Program-made: the position numbers and the translations under genes
The notes under the pieces: generated by a model
Database searches by the model: none
What the model was told of the DNA's origin: nothing
The model's input: the letters and a program-made list of their open reading frames with translations, nothing else
Shown: one piece after another, positions 7,601 to 14,492 of the stretch
How the letters are laid out: each line of letters opens with the position of its first letter
Numbering within the stretch: the stretch's first letter is position 1
Origin: Aliirhizobium smilacinae
GTDB taxonomy: Bacteria; Pseudomonadota; Alphaproteobacteria; Rhizobiales; Rhizobiaceae
DNA length: 64,000 bases
Assembly: GCF_006335145.1 (NCBI RefSeq)
Contig: NZ_VDMN01000008.1
Span: 62,001-126,000, forward strand
Direction of reading: 5' to 3'

Positions 7601-8233
7601 TTACTGCGTTTTGTCATCGCTGCCCGCTCGAAGTGCCGTCGAACTCAGGGTCGAGCGCGGGCCATGGATGAATGTCCAGGCGGGGGCCTTGCGCTTCCAT
7701 AAAGTCCCGGCATCGTCTTCGTCAACACGTGCGTAATCGAAGGTCCGGGCCATTTTCGAGGAGAGAAACGACAGCGTTGAACCCGGCCGGTCGACCACCG
7801 CGATCGGAAAGGTCGAGACGATCTCACGCCATTTCTGCCAATTATGAAATGTGCTGAGGCTATCTGCGCCCATGATCCAGACGAAGCGCGCCTGCGGGTT
7901 CTTCGCCTTCACGACGGCGAGCGTATTGGCCGTATAGGAACCTTCGAGCGTCTTTTCGAAAGCGGTGATCTTGATGCGCGGATCCTGAACGAGTTTTTCG
8001 CTCATCGACAAGCGGTCAGCCAGCGAAGCAAGCTCGGAGCGGCTTTTTAGCGGATTGCCCGGCGTCACCATCCACCAGAGCTGGTCGAGACCCAGACGGC
8101 GAAGCGCAATCTCGGCAACGAGCAGGTGGCCTTCATGCGGCGGGTTGAACGAACCGCCGAAAAGCCCGACAGCCATGCCGCGCTCGACATGCGGCATGTT
8201 GATGTAGCGGCGGTCGATCTTCTGCTCTTCCAC
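7601..8233 (-). CDS. nadD: Nicotinate-nucleotide adenylyltransferase
   Basis: NadD transfers AMP from ATP to nicotinate mononucleotide in NAD synthesis. The nucleotidyltransferase signature GLFGGSFNPPHEGH lies at about residues 22-35 and the C-terminal ISSTxxR-type motif appears as STLSSTALRAG. The product has 210 residues from a GTG at 8233; an internal ATG (residue 13) is also possible. The gene starts 15 bp after proA ends and continues the obgE-proB-proA-nadD transcription unit. Confidence 0.95.
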   Translation of the reverse strand: MEEQKIDRRYINMPHVERGMAVGLFGGSFNPPHEGHLLVAEIALRRLGLDQLWWMVTPGNPLKSRSELASLADRLSMSEKLVQDPRIKITAFEKTLEGSYTANTLAVVKAKNPQARFVWIMGADSLSTFHNWQKWREIVSTFPIAVVDRPGSTLSFLSSKMARTFDYARVDEDDAGTLWKRKAPAWTFIHGPRSTLSSTALRAGSDDKTQ

Positions 8234-8247
8234 GTGGGGCCGAAGCT

Positions 8248-9537
8248 CTATGGACGAATCTGGCCGGTGCCGTGCACGCGGTATTTGAACGAGGTCAGTT
8301 GCTCGACACCAACGGGTCCGCGGGCATGCATCTTGCCGGTCGAGATGCCGATCTCTCCCCCCATGCCGAACTCGCCGCCATCGGCGAACTGTGTAGAGGC
8401 ATTATGCAAAAGAATGGCGGAATCGATCTCGTTGAAGAAACGCGCAACGACGGCAGCATCTTCGGCAATCACCGCTTCCGTATGGCTGGAGGAATAGGTG
8501 TTGATGTGGTGTATTGCGCCATCGATGCCATCAACGACGGCGACAGAAATAACCGCATCCAGATATTCGGTGCGCCAGTCTTCTTCCGTCGCAGCAGCGG
8601 CTGTCGGGCAAGCCAGCAACACTTCTGCCGATCCGCGAATTTCACAACCGGCTTCCTTCAGCGCCTGAAGCAGCGGAAGGAGATGTGTGTCCACCACCGC
8701 CTTGTCCACCAGCAGCGTCTCGGCGGCCCCACACACACCCGTTCGCCGCATCTTGGCGTTCACGATGATCTTCTTCGCCATTTCGAGATCTGCAGATGCA
8801 TCGACATAGATGTGGCAGAGACCTTCAAGATGCGCAAAGACAGGAACACGCGCTTCGCTCTGCACGCGCGCGACAAGGCTCTTGCCGCCGCGCGGAACAA
8901 TGACGTCGATCGCTCCATCGAGACCGGAAAGCATGGACCCGACTGCAGCCCGATCGGTCGTCGGGACGATCTGGATGGCATATTCCGAAAGACCGGCAGT
9001 CTTCAAACCAGTGACGAGGCAATCATGAATAGCCTGCGATGATTGCGCTGAGTCCGAGCCACCGCGCAGGATCACGGCATTGCCGGCTTTCAGGCACAGC
9101 GCGCCGGCATCGGCCGTCACATTCGGGCGGCTTTCATAAATGACGCCGATAACGCCGAGCGGCGTGCGGACACGCTCGATCTGAAGCCCGTTCGGGCGAT
9201 CCCAGGCAGCGATCACTTCACCGACCGGGTCCTTGAAATCGGCGATTTCGCGAAGGGCCTGTGCCATACCGGCGACGCTTTTTTCCGTCAGCGTCAGGCG
9301 GTCGAGAAAGGAGGGCAGCAGGCCCTTGCCTTCGACCTGTCTCAGGTCCTCGGCGTTGGCGGCAAGGATCTTGTCCGTATTGGCGACGATTGCGTCCGCC
9401 ATGGCATGAAGTGCCTTGTTCTTCGCCTCCGTCGAGGCGATGGCGAGTTGACGTGCCGCGATCCTGGCATTGCGGCCGATCTCGGCCATCACCGCGTCGA
9501 CATCGCGCGTCGAAACCTTATCCAGCATGGACGACAT
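8248..9537 (-). CDS. proA: Gamma-glutamyl phosphate reductase
   Basis: ProA makes glutamate-5-semialdehyde from glutamyl phosphate with NADPH, the second step of proline synthesis. The 429-residue protein is an aldehyde-dehydrogenase-fold enzyme. The catalytic cysteine lies in KMRRTGVCGAAETLLVD, and the cofactor region in VIYESRPNVTADAGALCLKAGNAVILRGG. The C-terminus EFGMGGEIGISTGKMHARGPVG is typical. The gene overlaps proB by 20 bp, which fits coupled synthesis of two enzymes that pass on an unstable intermediate. Confidence 0.97.
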   Translation of the reverse strand: MSSMLDKVSTRDVDAVMAEIGRNARIAARQLAIASTEAKNKALHAMADAIVANTDKILAANAEDLRQVEGKGLLPSFLDRLTLTEKSVAGMAQALREIADFKDPVGEVIAAWDRPNGLQIERVRTPLGVIGVIYESRPNVTADAGALCLKAGNAVILRGGSDSAQSSQAIHDCLVTGLKTAGLSEYAIQIVPTTDRAAVGSMLSGLDGAIDVIVPRGGKSLVARVQSEARVPVFAHLEGLCHIYVDASADLEMAKKIIVNAKMRRTGVCGAAETLLVDKAVVDTHLLPLLQALKEAGCEIRGSAEVLLACPTAAAATEEDWRTEYLDAVISVAVVDGIDGAIHHINTYSSSHTEAVIAEDAAVVARFFNEIDSAILLHNASTQFADGGEFGMGGEIGISTGKMHARGPVGVEQLTSFKYRVHGTGQIRP

Positions 9538-10702
9538 CCTCTTTGCGGTTCACCTTGGACCGAAGTCCGCCCGTCATCACCAGGTCACCGCGGTGGACCA
9601 TGGCGGCGCGACCGGCATAACCCAATATCGCTTCGATTTCCGACGATTTCCGACCCGTTATCTGACGTGCCTCTTCGGCATCGTAGCTTACCAGACCGCG
9701 TGCAATTTCGTGGTGATCGGTGCCGATGATGGCAACCGTGTCGCCCCTGTGAAAATGACCTTCTATACGGCGTACACCTGCCGGCAACAGGCTTTTTCCG
9801 AGGCCGAGCGCTTTCTCCGCACCGTCATCGATATGGAGCTCACCGGCCGGCTGCAGCTGCCCGGCAATCCAGGTCTTGCGCGCCGTAACCGGCATTTCGG
9901 AAGGTGCAAACCATGAGGAGCGCGTTCCCTGCTCGATCGCCTGCAGCGGATGGTCGGTCTTGCCCGAGGCGATGATCATGGCGCAACCGGCGCCGGTGGC
10001 AATCTTGCCGGCATCAATCTTGGTGCGCATGCCGCCACGCGACAGTTCGGATGCTGCACCGCCGGCCATCGCCTCGATTTCCGGTGTAATGGCCGGAATG
10101 ACATCCAAAAACTTTGCATCGGGGTCGAGATGCGGGGGCGCGGTGTAGAGCCCGTCAATATCCGAAAGAAGCACCAGCAGGTCCGCACCCGTCATGGTCG
10201 CAACGCGCGCAGCAAGCCGGTCATTGTCGCCATAGCGGATTTCCGATGTAGCGACGGTGTCGTTCTCGTTGATGATCGGCACAGCGCCGATCTTGAGCAG
10301 TTGCTTTATGGTTGCGCGAGCATTGAGGTAACGGCGACGCTCCTCCGTATCGCCCAGCGTCAGCAGGATCTGGCCGGCAACGATCCGGTCCCGCGACAGG
10401 CTTTCCGACCATGCACGCGCAAGCGCGATCTGGCCAACTGCAGCAGCAGCCTGGCTCTCCTCCAGCTTCAATGCGCCCGACGGGAAATCGAGCACAGTGC
10501 GGCCCAGAGCGATTGCGCCCGACGACACGACAAGAACATCGACACCCGCCGATTTCAGTGCTGCGATATCGCTGCAGATGCTGTCTAGCCAAGCCGCTTT
10601 CAGGCCGGTCTTGCGATCGACGAGCAGTGCCGAACCAATCTTGATGACGACGCGGCGATAGCTGGAAAGCGCTTTGCGAGCCGTCACGTTGCCGCCAGTC
10701 AT
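9518..10702 (-). CDS. proB: Glutamate 5-kinase with C-terminal PUA domain
   Basis: ProB phosphorylates the gamma-carboxylate of glutamate, the first and feedback-controlled step of proline synthesis. The 394-residue protein has the amino-acid kinase domain (VVIKIGSALLV at about 18-28; INENDTVATSEIRYGDNDRLAARVATM; DIDGLYTAPP) and a C-terminal PUA domain (about residues 290-380, GRKSSEIEAILGYAGRAAMVHRGDLV). It overlaps obgE upstream by 4 bp (ATGA) and proA downstream by 20 bp. Confidence 0.96.
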   Translation of the reverse strand: MTGGNVTARKALSSYRRVVIKIGSALLVDRKTGLKAAWLDSICSDIAALKSAGVDVLVVSSGAIALGRTVLDFPSGALKLEESQAAAAVGQIALARAWSESLSRDRIVAGQILLTLGDTEERRRYLNARATIKQLLKIGAVPIINENDTVATSEIRYGDNDRLAARVATMTGADLLVLLSDIDGLYTAPPHLDPDAKFLDVIPAITPEIEAMAGGAASELSRGGMRTKIDAGKIATGAGCAMIIASGKTDHPLQAIEQGTRSSWFAPSEMPVTARKTWIAGQLQPAGELHIDDGAEKALGLGKSLLPAGVRRIEGHFHRGDTVAIIGTDHHEIARGLVSYDAEEARQITGRKSSEIEAILGYAGRAAMVHRGDLVMTGGLRSKVNRKEDVVHAG

Positions 10703-11760
10703 TGCTCGTCGTCCTCGTCGAATTCCTGCAGCGGTGCCGATCGATCCGGCAGGGCAGTCTCATCGCCTTCGCTTGCTTCGATGATCACATCACGAAGGGC
10801 GCGCAGCACTTCGGTCATGCCTTTTCCGGTGATGGCGGAAATAAGAAACGGCGTCTGGCCGCAGGCTTTTTCCAGCTCCTTCGCCTTCTTTTTCAGTTCC
10901 TTTTCATCGAGAATATCGATCTGCGACAGTGCGACGATTTCCTGCTTGTCGGTGAGGCCGCCGCCATAGGCTTCAAGTTCGGCCTTTACCGTCTTATAGG
11001 ACTTGCCGACATATTCCTCCAGTGAGGAGACCAGATGCAGCAGCACACGGGTGCGCTCCACATGGCCGAGGAAGCGGTCACCGAGTCCGACACCCTCATG
11101 GGCACCTTCGATCAGGCCCGGAATATCGGCCAGCACGAATTCGCGCCCATCGATTGCCGCAACGCCGAGATTGGGATGAAGTGTCGTGAACGGATAGTTG
11201 GCGATCTTCGGCCGGGCGCGGGTGACAGAGGCCAAAAAGGTCGACTTTCCGGCATTCGGCAGGCCGACGAGACCGGCATCGGCGATCAGCTTCAACCGCA
11301 GCCAGACTGTCTTTTCTTCGCCTTCGAGGCCGGGATTTGCCCAGTTGGGTGCCTGGTTGGTGGGGCTTTTGAAATGGGTATTGCCGAAGCCGCCATTGCC
11401 ACCCTTGGCAACACGGAACTTCTGGCCTTCCTTGATCATGTCGATGATCAGTGTTTCGTTGTCTTCCTCGAAGATCTGCGTGCCGACCGGCACTTTCAAC
11501 GTCACGCTTTCACCATTGGCGCCGGTGCGATTGCGGCCCATGCCATGGGTGCCGATCTTGGCCTTGAAATGCTGCTGGAAGCGGAAGTCGATCAGTGTGT
11601 TGAGACCATTCACGGCCTCGATCCAGACATCGCCGCCACGACCGCCATCGCCGCCATCCGGTCCGCCGAACTCCACGAATTTTTCCCGTCGGAACGAGAC
11701 TGCGCCGGCACCGCCGTCGCCGGAACGAATATAGACTTTTGTCTCGTCGAGAAATTTCAT
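10699..11760 (-). CDS. obgE: Obg family GTPase (CgtA/ObgE)
   Basis: Obg is an essential GTPase that acts in large-subunit assembly and stress signalling. The glycine-rich Obg domain occupies about residues 1-158 (SGDGGAGAVSFRREKFVEFGGPDGGDGG), followed by the G domain with the P-loop GLPNAGKST at 166-174 and ADIPGLIEGAHEG as switch II. The C-terminus is short and acidic and lacks a TGS or OCT domain. Its stop overlaps the proB start as ATGA. It leads the four-gene obgE-proB-proA-nadD unit; upstream lie 100 bp and then a remnant reading the other way. Confidence 0.97.
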   Translation of the reverse strand: MKFLDETKVYIRSGDGGAGAVSFRREKFVEFGGPDGGDGGRGGDVWIEAVNGLNTLIDFRFQQHFKAKIGTHGMGRNRTGANGESVTLKVPVGTQIFEEDNETLIIDMIKEGQKFRVAKGGNGGFGNTHFKSPTNQAPNWANPGLEGEEKTVWLRLKLIADAGLVGLPNAGKSTFLASVTRARPKIANYPFTTLHPNLGVAAIDGREFVLADIPGLIEGAHEGVGLGDRFLGHVERTRVLLHLVSSLEEYVGKSYKTVKAELEAYGGGLTDKQEIVALSQIDILDEKELKKKAKELEKACGQTPFLISAITGKGMTEVLRALRDVIIEASEGDETALPDRSAPLQEFDEDDEQ

Positions 11761-11862
11761 CTTGTTGCCGTCAGTCTTGTGTTACGCAACGTCATCAGGG
11801 GTTTCTGGACGCCTACTGGTGCGTTTCGATACCGTTCGTTGCCTTTGAGGTCAAAGATTATC

Positions 11863-11940
11863 ATGAAGGTCGTCAGCTATAACGTGCAATACGGTATCGG
11901 CATGGACGATAAGCTCGGATCATTTGCCGGTCCGGCGTGA
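11863..11940 (+). pseudogene. 5' remnant of an endonuclease/exonuclease/phosphatase family gene
   Basis: An ATG at 11863 opens MKVVSYNVQYGIGMDDK, which looks like the N-terminus of the endonuclease/exonuclease/phosphatase (DNase I-like) family, whose proteins begin with this NxQxG strand. The frame stops at 11938-11940 after 25 codons, and the sequence then runs into the end of a GNAT gene on the other strand. No continuation of the nuclease is visible. I read it as the surviving 5' end of a gene whose rest was deleted; it could also be a short unrelated ORF. Confidence 0.5.
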
Positions 11941-11985
11941 TCACGATGCCCTCCCCCGGCAGGCGCCAGGGAAGGACGGTTGTTT

Positions 11986-12573
11986 TCATCGAGGCTTTGG
12001 CAAATTCAGGTCGCCGGCTTCGATAATCGTTTCGATATGCGGCACCATGCGGTTGCGTGCCATGGAGAAAACCTCTCCCGCATCGACAATCCTGAAGCCC
12101 AGCTTTCGCTGGACGTTAAGCGAAGCAAGGTTGTCGGCATAAGCGCCCGAATGGACCGTTGCATCCGGCATGCGCCGGAAGAAACGCTCCAGAACGGCGG
12201 CAGCCGCTTCAGTCATGTAGCCATGATCCCAGTAATACCGGTTCAGCCAGTAACCCAGGTGCCAGCCTTTCCTGCGCAATTCCATGCCGACGACGCCGAT
12301 ATGGATGTCGTCGCCAGTGGTGATGGCGAGGTTCCAGTCCGGCATCAGGCCCGAGGTCTGGCGCACCAACCAGTCCAGCGCATCATCCCGATGATAGGGC
12401 TGCGGGACGCGGGACAGCATGCGGGCAACCTTGAAATCGGCAAGCGACACGGCGATCGCATCCGCATCGGCAAGCCTATGCGGGCGCAAAATCAGCCTCT
12501 GAGAACGGATGACCGGGCAGGGACCAGGCGAAAGGCGTGTCTCGGCAGTTCTTTCTACGACCGCGGCGTTCAT
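11986..12573 (-). CDS. GNAT family N-acetyltransferase (RimJ/RimL type)
   Basis: The 195-residue protein carries the RimJ/RimL-type acetyltransferase fold: LILRPHRLADADAIAVSLAD at the N-terminus, LGYWLNRYYWDHGYMTEAA as the acetyl-CoA-binding region, and VHSGAYADNLASLNVQRKLGFRIVDAG near the end. The substrate cannot be read from the sequence; relatives acetylate N-terminal amines or small molecules. The start at 12573 is favoured because it forms an ATGA overlap with the stop of the upstream GNAT gene; a longer reading frame exists but only repeats that gene in another frame. The two paralogous acetyltransferases therefore form a coupled pair. Confidence 0.85.
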   Translation of the reverse strand: MNAAVVERTAETRLSPGPCPVIRSQRLILRPHRLADADAIAVSLADFKVARMLSRVPQPYHRDDALDWLVRQTSGLMPDWNLAITTGDDIHIGVVGMELRRKGWHLGYWLNRYYWDHGYMTEAAAAVLERFFRRMPDATVHSGAYADNLASLNVQRKLGFRIVDAGEVFSMARNRMVPHIETIIEAGDLNLPKPR

Positions 12574-13217
12574 CTCAGCTCTCCCCAGCTTCTCAACGAT
12601 ATCCAGGTCTTCCGGTCCAGCCGGAACCATTCGACCGGCACCATGGCGCTTTCCGCCAGGCAATCGATCATGCCGGCACCCTGAAACTGGAAGCCGCATT
12701 TCTGGATAACCCGCTTGGACGGGATGTTGGTAACCCGGCAACGCGCATCAATCTGGTCGATTTCGCTTCTGGTGCGAAAGGCCATGTCGATCAACGCATG
12801 GGCAGCTTCAGTGCCGTATCCCTTGTTCCAATGGGGTTCGCCGAGCCAATAGCCGATTTCGAGTGTGCGTTCGTCCTGTTGCGGCTCCAAGGCGCAGCAA
12901 CCCAGAAATGCCCCGTCGTTTCCTCGCGTAATGGCATAGACGCATTTGCCAATCTCGCCGGCATTCGTGCGTCGCACGAAATCGGCTGCGTCTTTCGCCG
13001 TGTAGGGATGCGGCATGCGCGACACCATGGTCGCAACGGCAGCATTGTTGGCGAGATGGGCAAGTGCGTCGATGTCTTCTTTATGGGGAGCGCGGAGAAC
13101 CAGTCTCGGCGACAGTAAGACAGGGCACTCGCTTCTCGACCGATCCTCTGACCGGTCCGGCCGTAGCCGTTCTTCCGGCGGCCGGGATTGGCTCGCCCTC
13201 AACAATTCGACTTGCAT
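12570..13217 (-). CDS. GNAT family N-acetyltransferase (RimJ/RimL type), paralogue
   Basis: The 215-residue acetyltransferase is related to its downstream neighbour: LVLRAPHKEDIDALAHLANNAAVATMVSRMPHPY at the start of the domain, LEIGYWLGEPHWNKGYGTEAA as the acetyl-CoA loop, and ARCRVTNIPSKRVIQKCGFQFQG at the end. The first ~30 residues (arginine/proline/serine-rich) lie before the domain, so a later start is possible. It lies 26 bp downstream of the strong rpmA terminator, so the pair probably has its own promoter or relies on read-through. Substrate unknown. Confidence 0.85.
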   Translation of the reverse strand: MQVELLRASQSRPPEERLRPDRSEDRSRSECPVLLSPRLVLRAPHKEDIDALAHLANNAAVATMVSRMPHPYTAKDAADFVRRTNAGEIGKCVYAITRGNDGAFLGCCALEPQQDERTLEIGYWLGEPHWNKGYGTEAAHALIDMAFRTRSEIDQIDARCRVTNIPSKRVIQKCGFQFQGAGMIDCLAESAMVPVEWFRLDRKTWISLRSWGELR

Positions 13218-13243
13218 GGTTCAGTCTCCTCAAGGGTAAAAAG

Positions 13244-13281
13244 AAAAAGGGAAGATGGGTAGCGCCCCATCTTCCCTTTTT
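13244..13281 (-). terminator. Strong terminator downstream of rplU-rpmA
   Basis: GGGAAGATGGG (13249-13259) pairs with CCCATCTTCCC (13266-13276) and the flanking AAAAA/TTTTT extend the stem to 16 bp with a 6-nt loop. It lies 66 bp after the rpmA stop and ends the ribosomal-protein transcript. T/A tracts on both sides would allow function in either direction. Confidence 0.9.
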
Positions 13282-13347
13282 TCTTTGACTGAACCTTTAA
13301 CGTTCAACCGGGTCGATGAGACGCCGGTTGCATAACGCTTGCCGGCT

Positions 13348-13617
13348 TTATTCTGCGGCTTCCGCTTTCGGCATGACGGACACGTATACGCGGCCGTTAG
13401 CCTTCGTGCGGAAATCCACGTTGCCTGCGGTGAGCGCAAAAATCGTATGGTCCTTGCCGAGGCCAACATTGGCGCCCGGATGCCACTGCGTACCGCGCTG
13501 GCGCACAAGAATGTTGCCTGCGACGACATTTTCGCCACCGAACTTCTTCACGCCAAGGCGCTTGGACTGAGAATCGCGACCGTTACGCGACGAACCGCCA
13601 GCTTTTTTATGTGCCAT
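13348..13617 (-). CDS. rpmA: 50S ribosomal protein L27
   Basis: The 89-residue protein begins MAHKKAGGSSRNGRDSQSKRLGVKKFGG, the classic L27 N-terminus whose tail reaches the peptidyl-transferase centre, and continues with VVAGNILVRQRGTQWHPG. It has no N-terminal cleavage extension of the Firmicutes kind. It follows rplU by 29 bp in the conserved rplU-rpmA operon. Confidence 0.98.
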   Translation of the reverse strand: MAHKKAGGSSRNGRDSQSKRLGVKKFGGENVVAGNILVRQRGTQWHPGANVGLGKDHTIFALTAGNVDFRTKANGRVYVSVMPKAEAAE

Positions 13618-13646
13618 GGGAGCTCTCCTTTACCTTCGAAACCTGA

Positions 13647-13958
13647 TTAGCCGAGAATGTCGGTGATGCGGACGACCGTGTGATGCTGGCGATGACCGCG
13701 AATTCGCTTGGAATTCTGACGGCGACGCTTCTTGAAGGACAGAACCTTCTTGCCACGGTTATGCTCGACAACTTCGGCCTTGACCGTTGCACCCGAAACA
13801 AACGGTGCGCCGATCTTGGCATCGGCGCCAACGCCGACGACCAGGATTTCGTTGAATTCGATGATTGCACCAGCTTCGGCTTCCAGCTTTTCGATGGTAA
13901 GCACGTCGTTGGCGGCCACGCGGTACTGTTTACCGCCGGTCTTGATGACTGCGAACAT
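13647..13958 (-). CDS. rplU: 50S ribosomal protein L21
   Basis: L21 is a 23S rRNA-binding protein of the large subunit. The protein has 103 residues: MFAVIKTGGKQYRVAANDVL at the N-terminus and the C-terminal signature SFKKRRRQNSKRIRGHRQHHTVVRI. The start at 13958 is favoured by the family; the frame also opens five codons earlier. The gene heads the rplU-rpmA operon. Confidence 0.97.
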   Translation of the reverse strand: MFAVIKTGGKQYRVAANDVLTIEKLEAEAGAIIEFNEILVVGVGADAKIGAPFVSGATVKAEVVEHNRGKKVLSFKKRRRQNSKRIRGHRQHHTVVRITDILG

Positions 13959-14207
13959 TTTATATCCTTTCATGTTCGTTCCGGCTCTCTTCCGAAGAAG
14001 GGCCGTCTTTTTGTCAGTCGGTCTTTAGCAGGGTTACGAAAGATAAAACTTCAGGAACGGGTCTGCCGGTGATTTAGCGTGGAATTCCTGTGAACTCTCC
14101 GCAATTTTCAAGTCGGAATGGTTTTCCACACCTGAATGCGTGCGGAATTACGCGAGAGACAAAAAACTGTCAAGACGAAAGGATATCAAGACTTGCATTT
14201 CGCCCCT

Positions 14208-14359
<152 letters not shown>

Positions 14360-14492
14360 TGATCCTTTGGCCGTAAGGCTGTTTTATATTTTTCACGGAT
14401 TTTGTCGCTGATTTAGCTCGCTATGGGCAGGATCTTCTCGCCTGGGCCACACTGGAGGCGCATAGGAGCTTGGGAGGGCGTTTGAACTGTCG

